Shown here: positions 34,870 to 39,254 of the stretch, piece after piece
Position numbering within the stretch: position 1 is the stretch's first letter
Layout: every line of letters starts with the position of its first letter
Source: Bacteroidota bacterium
Lineage (GTDB): Bacteria > Bacteroidota > Bacteroidia > NS11-12g > UBA955
DNA length: 39,254 nt
NCBI GenBank assembly: GCA_005798825.1
Contig: SYIL01000001.1
Coordinates: forward strand, 1 to 39,254
Direction of reading: 5' to 3'
Position numbers and translations under genes: made by a program
Notes under the pieces: generated by a model
What the model saw: the letters and a program-made list of their open reading frames with translations, nothing else
Database searches by the model: none
Told to the model about the DNA's origin: nothing

Positions 34870-35970
34870 TTATGATTTGATTTGGGATGTAGTAAGCCGA
34901 GAAAAATCTCCATCCAATGAACCAGCAACCCAATCTCCAGAGGCACCCGTTGCAGCGCTTAGGGTATTGGTAACATTTTGAATTCGCATAGCGCCCAACA
35001 AGGCAAAAATTAAAGCCTCTTTGTAATTAACCAAATTGTCATCGGGAACAATACAGTTGCATCCTGTTTCGATGCTGAGGTAATTTTGTAAACACTGATT
35101 AAAGGCACCTCCTCCGGTGATAAGAACAGAGCAAGTATTCAGTGGATTTTCTGATAGTCCTTTGATGGTTTTACCTACCTGAAAAGCGATATGCTGAACC
35201 AAAGTTTTCATGCGATCTTCCAAAGGACTAAGATCATATTCTCGAACAATATGCCAAAAGTTTTTATTAATCCATTCGCGTCCCAAACTTTTTGGGTGCG
35301 GCTGCTGATAAAAATCAATAGAATTGAGCGCCGCTAACATTGGCATTATACAAGTGCCTTTTTCTGCCAAAGTGCCATTTTCATCGAATTGTAAATTTTG
35401 CTCTCGTGCCAAACGATTGAGAACAATATTGCATGGAGCAATATCGAAAGCAATACGCTTGCCTTTGTGGGTGGTAGAAATATTGCAAAACCCCCCCAAA
35501 TTCAAACAAAAATCGTATTCGCCAAAAAGCAGTTGATCTCCAATTCCAACCAATGGCGCTCCTTGTCCACCCAAACCCACGTCAGCCCTCCGGAAATTTG
35601 AAACCACGGGTACTTTTGCGAATGCATTCAGAGTAGCGCCATCCCCAATTTGTGCCGTAAGCGATTGCTTTGGGTTGTGGAATATAGTATGTCCATGTGA
35701 GGCAATTAAATCGGCTTTTTCACCCATGTGTTCAAAAAACCCTGCACTCAACTCACCCAAAAAACGACCATAAAAAACATCTGTTTTGGTATATACTTCT
35801 GCATTTTGGTATCGCAGTTGGCTCAGTCGCACACGCCACGATTCACTGTAAGGAACGGTAATTCCTTTGATAACAGATGCTGTAAACCCTTCGCTTGTAT
35901 TGTGAATATCACACAAGGCTAGATCGACACCATCCATGCTCGTACCACTCATTATTCCCAATACTTTCAT
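34870..35970 (-). CDS. anmK: Anhydro-N-acetylmuramic acid kinase
   Basis: AnmK phosphorylates and opens 1,6-anhydro-MurNAc during peptidoglycan recycling. The 366-residue protein starts MKVLGIMSGTSMDGVDLAL, the family hallmark, and continues with ASHGHTIFHNP, the GDGATLNAFA segment, RRADVGLGGQGAPLVGIGD, FDIAPCNIVLNRLA and the C-terminal GGGAFNQCL. The length and motifs are ordinary. It is probably co-transcribed with the downstream dehydrogenase. It is divergent from the exported aminotransferase across 110 bp. I see no good -33/-7 pair in front of it. Confidence 0.95.
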   Translation of the reverse strand: MKVLGIMSGTSMDGVDLALCDIHNTSEGFTASVIKGITVPYSESWRVRLSQLRYQNAEVYTKTDVFYGRFLGELSAGFFEHMGEKADLIASHGHTIFHNPKQSLTAQIGDGATLNAFAKVPVVSNFRRADVGLGGQGAPLVGIGDQLLFGEYDFCLNLGGFCNISTTHKGKRIAFDIAPCNIVLNRLAREQNLQFDENGTLAEKGTCIMPMLAALNSIDFYQQPHPKSLGREWINKNFWHIVREYDLSPLEDRMKTLVQHIAFQVGKTIKGLSENPLNTCSVLITGGGAFNQCLQNYLSIETGCNCIVPDDNLVNYKEALIFALLGAMRIQNVTNTLSAATGASGDWVAGSLDGDFSRLTTSQIKS

Positions 35971-36041
35971 CGCAGCGTTTATTGTCCCATAGTATTTGAA
36001 CAGGAAACAAAAATAAGAACGATTTTAGGGGATTCGGATGA

Positions 36042-36049
36042 TATTTTTG
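36042..36049 (+). promoter_or_regulatory. Candidate -7 box of the aminotransferase gene
   Basis: TATTTTTG lies at 36042-36049, 31 bases before the ATG at 36081. No TTTG is found at 19-21 nt upstream, so only the -7 part is supported. Confidence 0.35.
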
Positions 36050-36080
36050 TATCTATGCAAAAAAATACAATTATATCTTC

Positions 36081-37502
36081 ATGAAACGCAAACATTTTTT
36101 AACAATTGGCGCTGGACTTAGCATTGGGAGTCTTTTTGGAAGATCGGCTTTGAATACAGACGGGAAGTTTTTATCAGTCGGGACAATCGATCCCATTACA
36201 GACTACAATGATGTAAGTAAAAAATGGCCTGTTTCTCTTGAATCTGAAGTAAAAGATGGAGAAGATTCGCCCTATTGGGATTTTGTGCGATCCTTATTTC
36301 CCCTGAATGCTTCTCTTACCTTTCTCAACAATGGCACAATGGGAATCACACCTTATCCTGTGCTGGAAGCTGTCAATAAATCCTTTCACAACATTGCAGA
36401 AAATGCTGCATATCCAACCCATGACGGGCAAATTGAAGAAATGCTTGCCTCTATCATTGGTTGTAAAGCCTCGGAAATAGCGATTACCAAAAATGTAAGT
36501 GAGGGGGTTAATCATGCTTGTTGGGGCATCGCATTGGAAAAGGGCGATGAGGTAATTATTTCAAAACACGAACATGTAGGGGGTTGTTTGCCTTGGATTT
36601 ACCGATCAAAAACAGAGGGAATTGTGTTGAAGATTGTCGAGTTGGGTTCCACAGCCCAAGAAACGCTTAATAACGTCAAGGCAATGGTTTCAAAGAAAAC
36701 AAAAGTGTTAGCGCTTCCACATATACCGTGTACAATTGGCCAGATACTTCCGGTTAAGGAAATTTGTGATTGGGCCAGGGGTCGGGGAATTTTGACAGCC
36801 ATTGATGGAGCCCACCCACTGGGTATGATCCAATTTAATGTGAAAGAAATTGGGTGTGATTATTATAGCGGGTGCTTTCACAAATGGATGCTGGGGCCCA
36901 TTGGAACTGGATTTTTTTATGTTTCTGAATCCATGTTGTCAAAAACGCTTATCACGCATGTTGCAGCATATAGTACAGATAAATTTGACATGAGCTCACA
37001 ACCTCCAAGTATGGGTGAATTGGTGGCTAAAACCAGTCGGTATTGCTACGGAACATTTAGTGGGCCCCTTTTTGATGGAGTGATGTCTGCAATGAAATTC
37101 TACCTCAAGATAGGGCCAGAAGCGATTGAAAAGCGTGTGAAAGGATTAAGTGCATCGATTCAACACAAACTCATGGCTATCAATGATGCAGCCCCTGCAA
37201 CTTTAAATCCGAATATATCGTTGCATCACAAAATGCAAAATACGCTCGGTCCGATCATAGAAATTTTGACACCTACCGAAGATATTTCTCGCGCTGGACA
37301 GGTTGGATTCCGCATTCATCGGAAAATTGCAAAATCGAGTGCTAGGTTTGTTGATTTTGCCCGCAAAAAACAAGTTATTCTCCGTTATGTGGGAGAAAAC
37401 AATATTGATTGTGTTAGGGTATCCACGCATTATTATAATAACCAGAAAGACATCAATACCTTGTTTGTTGTTTTGGAGGAGTTTTTAACTACAGAAGATT
37501 AA
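36081..37502 (+). CDS. Exported class V aminotransferase-like PLP enzyme
   Basis: This 473-residue protein begins MKRKHFLTIGAGLSIGSLFG. It looks like a Tat-type signal (KRKHFL, with Lys-Arg in place of Arg-Arg) followed by a hydrophobic stretch. The body is a class V aminotransferase of the isopenicillin-N-epimerase/cysteine-desulfurase-like group: FLNNGTMGITPYPVLEAV, AITKNVSEGVN, TAIDGAHPLGMIQF, and the PLP-Lys segment CFHKWMLGPIGTGFFYV. PLP enzymes are folded in the cytoplasm, so Tat export fits. The reaction is unknown; epimerase, lyase or desulfurase activities are all possible. It is monocistronic or heads a pair with the MenE-like gene (50-nt gap). Confidence 0.82.
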   Translation: MKRKHFLTIGAGLSIGSLFGRSALNTDGKFLSVGTIDPITDYNDVSKKWPVSLESEVKDGEDSPYWDFVRSLFPLNASLTFLNNGTMGITPYPVLEAVNKSFHNIAENAAYPTHDGQIEEMLASIIGCKASEIAITKNVSEGVNHACWGIALEKGDEVIISKHEHVGGCLPWIYRSKTEGIVLKIVELGSTAQETLNNVKAMVSKKTKVLALPHIPCTIGQILPVKEICDWARGRGILTAIDGAHPLGMIQFNVKEIGCDYYSGCFHKWMLGPIGTGFFYVSESMLSKTLITHVAAYSTDKFDMSSQPPSMGELVAKTSRYCYGTFSGPLFDGVMSAMKFYLKIGPEAIEKRVKGLSASIQHKLMAINDAAPATLNPNISLHHKMQNTLGPIIEILTPTEDISRAGQVGFRIHRKIAKSSARFVDFARKKQVILRYVGENNIDCVRVSTHYYNNQKDINTLFVVLEEFLTTED

Positions 37503-37552
37503 TTTATTTTTTGAAGTGAGATTTGCAGTCTTAGGGTTTTATTTTTAATTAC

Positions 37553-38527
37553 ATGAGCAAACAATTTACATTGGCCGATACTTTTTTTCAGCAATGGGAC
37601 CGCGGGGACAAATCGTTTGAATTGAATACATCCGGAACTACTGGGCTGCCCAGAAAAATAAGACATTCCAGGGATGCATTGATTTGGAGTGCTCAGGCCA
37701 CGCGCAATGCGTGGTTTAATGCCCAGACTTTTCAACCTCTTTCACAGTTGTGTTGCTTGCCTGTGGATAAAGCAGGTGGAATGATGCAATTGGTTCGGAG
37801 CAGGGTTTGGGGAGAACCTTTATATTTGGTTGAGCCCTCTTCTAATCCGTTGATGACGGAGTTTCCGCCAGCCCATGTAACTTCACTCACACCCATGCAA
37901 CTCGAGGCAATAGTAGAAAATCCAATTTCCTCCCAAAAATTATCAAATTTTCGTGCAGTTCTCATTGGTGGGCAGGCCTTGAATCCCATTTTAGAAATGC
38001 GATTGTTAAAGATGTTTCCAATGGTTCAATTTATTCATACTTTCGGCAGTACAGAAACAGCTTCACATTTTGCAGGACGCCTGATTGGTTCGGCAGATTC
38101 TGTTTTTACGGTAATTGGAAGTACACAAATACGCGTCAATACTCAAGGTGAATTGGAAATTTTAAATCCAGTCACCCAAGAAAAATGGATTACCACCCAT
38201 GATTTGGCAGAAATAACATCGCCCAATTCTTTTTGTTGGCTCGGTCGAAGCAATTGTATTATTAACAGTGGGGGCGTGAAAATCCAACTCGAAATGCTCG
38301 AAATGGAAATTGCCAAAATTTCGGGATGGCCAATCAATTCATTTTATTGTGTTGGAATACCCGATAGATTGCTGGGAGAGAAATTGATGCTTAAAACACT
38401 TGAAAGAAAAGACACTATCGAAGAAATGTTTGTTATTTTGTCGGTTTTGCCAAAATTACACCAACCCAAAGAAATTGTTTTTGTAACAGAAATCCCCTTG
38501 AGCGTCACGGGTAAAATACGCCGTTAA
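37553..38527 (+). CDS. Short AMP-binding acyl-CoA ligase, MenE-like
   Basis: This 324-residue adenylate-forming enzyme resembles the short Bacteroidetes MenE (o-succinylbenzoate-CoA ligase) of menaquinone synthesis. It has the P-loop ELNTSGTTGLPRKIRHSR, A5 motif FIHTFGSTETASHFAG, the A7/A8 region TTHDLAEI and WLGRSNCIINSGGVKIQ, and the last motif PLSVTGKIRR with its catalytic Lys. The N-terminal subdomain (about 100 residues) is missing compared with ordinary ligases, as is usual for short MenE. No other men genes are close, so MenE identity is likely but not proven; another short-chain acid ligase is possible. Transcription with the preceding aminotransferase is plausible. Confidence 0.78.
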   Translation: MSKQFTLADTFFQQWDRGDKSFELNTSGTTGLPRKIRHSRDALIWSAQATRNAWFNAQTFQPLSQLCCLPVDKAGGMMQLVRSRVWGEPLYLVEPSSNPLMTEFPPAHVTSLTPMQLEAIVENPISSQKLSNFRAVLIGGQALNPILEMRLLKMFPMVQFIHTFGSTETASHFAGRLIGSADSVFTVIGSTQIRVNTQGELEILNPVTQEKWITTHDLAEITSPNSFCWLGRSNCIINSGGVKIQLEMLEMEIAKISGWPINSFYCVGIPDRLLGEKLMLKTLERKDTIEEMFVILSVLPKLHQPKEIVFVTEIPLSVTGKIRR

Positions 38528-38587
38528 CCCTGGGTGACGGGCGTTTGCATATTGGCCAGTGGTGAATGCAAGACGGGTGTTTTCATT

Positions 38588-38595
38588 TATCTTTG
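38588..38595 (+). promoter_or_regulatory. Candidate -7 box of the heme-binding-domain gene
   Basis: A perfect TATCTTTG at 38588-38595 lies six bases before the chosen ATG. The -33 TTTG is not at the right distance, so support is partial. Confidence 0.4.
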
Positions 38596-38601
38596 TGTCG
38601 G

Positions 38602-39108
38602 ATGAAAAAGAAAATCACCATTGGTTTTTTTTCAACGATTTTTTTCGCCCTTTTGGGTATTCAATGGATAGAAACCAAGCCCAACGATAGTGCTTCAGAC
38701 AGCCTTGATATTGCCAAAGGATTTTCGACTTCATACCGTGTAAATCAATTGCTGCATAACGCTTGCTACGATTGTCATAGCAATTCGACTAAGTATCCCT
38801 GGTATGCTCAATATCAACCTCTGGGATGGTATTTGGAAGATCATATCAATGAGGGTAAAAGACATCTAAATTTTAACAATTTTCTTGGTTATCGTCCGTG
38901 GAAACAATTACACAAAATGGAAGAGGTGATTGAAATGCTTGAAGAAAAGGGAATGCCCCTGCAATCTTATACTTGGTTGCATGAAAATGCCAAAATGGAT
39001 TCAATTGATCGTAAAAGTATGATTTTGTGGGCAGAGGGGGTTATGGACAGCCTCGGTCACTTATACCCAAAAGACAGTTTAATCAACCCCCGCAAGCGGG
39101 AAAAATGA
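38602..39108 (+). CDS. Membrane-anchored heme-binding-domain protein
   Basis: This 168-residue protein has one N-terminal membrane segment (about 4-22) and a periplasmic domain with the heme c motif CYDCH, continuing as SNSTKYPWYAQYQP. It matches the short haem-binding domain (Haem_bd) of Bacteroidetes. Further signature parts are GWYLEDHINEGKRHLNFNNF and the C-terminal EGVMDSLGH. Heme attachment by CxxCH suggests electron transfer or sensing in the periplasm; the partner is unknown. The ATG at 38602 is preferred over upstream codons, which have a poor start and overlap a perfect -7 box. Confidence 0.82.
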   Translation: MKKKITIGFFSTIFFALLGIQWIETKPNDSASDSLDIAKGFSTSYRVNQLLHNACYDCHSNSTKYPWYAQYQPLGWYLEDHINEGKRHLNFNNFLGYRPWKQLHKMEEVIEMLEEKGMPLQSYTWLHENAKMDSIDRKSMILWAEGVMDSLGHLYPKDSLINPRKREK

Positions 39109-39122
39109 AAGTATTCCTGTAT

Positions 39123-39153
39123 TTTGCTTCTGTAAGACATCTTATTATATTTG
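39123..39153 (+). promoter_or_regulatory. Bacteroidetes -33/-7 promoter of tRNA-Ala
   Basis: TTTG (39123-39126) and TATATTTG (39146-39153) are 19 nt apart, an ideal pair. The expected start at about 39158 lies just before the tRNA 5' end (39164), with no long leader. Confidence 0.7.
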
Positions 39154-39161
39154 CGAATTAG

Positions 39162-39237
<76 letters not shown>

Positions 39238-39254
39238 CGGAACACGGACGAACT

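Noticed and set aside
39086-39100. CCCGC/GCGGG hairpin at the end of the heme-binding-domain gene as terminator
   Set aside because: It lies inside the coding region and is followed by an A-run rather than a T-run; the stem is only four to five bp.

Overview
The window looks like one stretch of chromosome from an aerobic, Gram-negative member of the Bacteroidota. The support comes from several independent signals: a type IX secretion (T9SS) C-terminal sorting domain on an exported esterase, a PorX-type response regulator with a PglZ domain, the Bacteroidetes-specific promoter pair TTTG / TAnnTTTG at several starts, a GIN-domain lipoprotein, LpxB (lipid A synthesis), and a Bacteroidetes-style cytochrome c oxidase cluster. 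The genus cannot be named from sequence alone. The sequence is AT-rich, gene-dense, and has no gap over 300 bases without a gene. There is no rRNA, CRISPR array, prophage, integrase or insertion sequence.

Layout. 1-4.4 kb: an SPFH/prohibitin-like putative lipoprotein, a T9SS-exported esterase, a tiny membrane protein, lpxB and a coupled small membrane protein. 4.4-10.2 kb: surE divergent from purM, then xth and thiamine pyrophosphokinase, divergent from porX-tsaE. 10.2-16.8 kb: a GT-C membrane glycosyltransferase overlapping gcvP, then radC divergent from recA. 16.9-25.4 kb: a minus-strand cytochrome oxidase operon, read coxB-coxA-ctaA-ctaB-coxC1-coxC2-coxD(subunit IV)-sco-DUF420-small CPMC membrane protein. 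It encodes oxidase subunits I-IV, the heme O and heme A synthases, and copper-centre assembly factors. 25.5-28.2 kb: a TPR lipoprotein or exported protein, an HD phosphohydrolase and ksgA. 28.3-30.2 kb: a GIN-domain lipoprotein overlapping a rhomboid protease, a nest of palindromic repeats, and two tRNA-Leu genes. 30.2-36.0 kb: queA, hydroxyacyl-CoA dehydrogenase, pepT, a Glu/Leu/Val-type dehydrogenase and anmK, all on the minus strand. 36.1-39.25 kb: an exported PLP aminotransferase, a MenE-like ligase, a heme-binding-domain protein, and a tRNA-Ala whose 3' end does not fit its 5' end.

Most of this is conserved housekeeping sequence and I see no clear novel defence or mobile system. The items most worth a second look are these: (i) many TAnnTTTG -7 boxes lie only 4-9 nt from the chosen ATG, which predicts leaderless or nearly leaderless mRNAs; (ii) cytochrome oxidase subunit II carries an insertion of about 100 residues, predicted helical, inside its copper domain; (iii) a 70-bp direct repeat carries nested, partly mutually exclusive hairpins next to the tRNA-Leu pair; (iv) a small CPMC-motif membrane protein of unknown role ends the oxidase operon; (v) the terminal tRNA-Ala appears chimeric, probably a contig-end assembly artefact.
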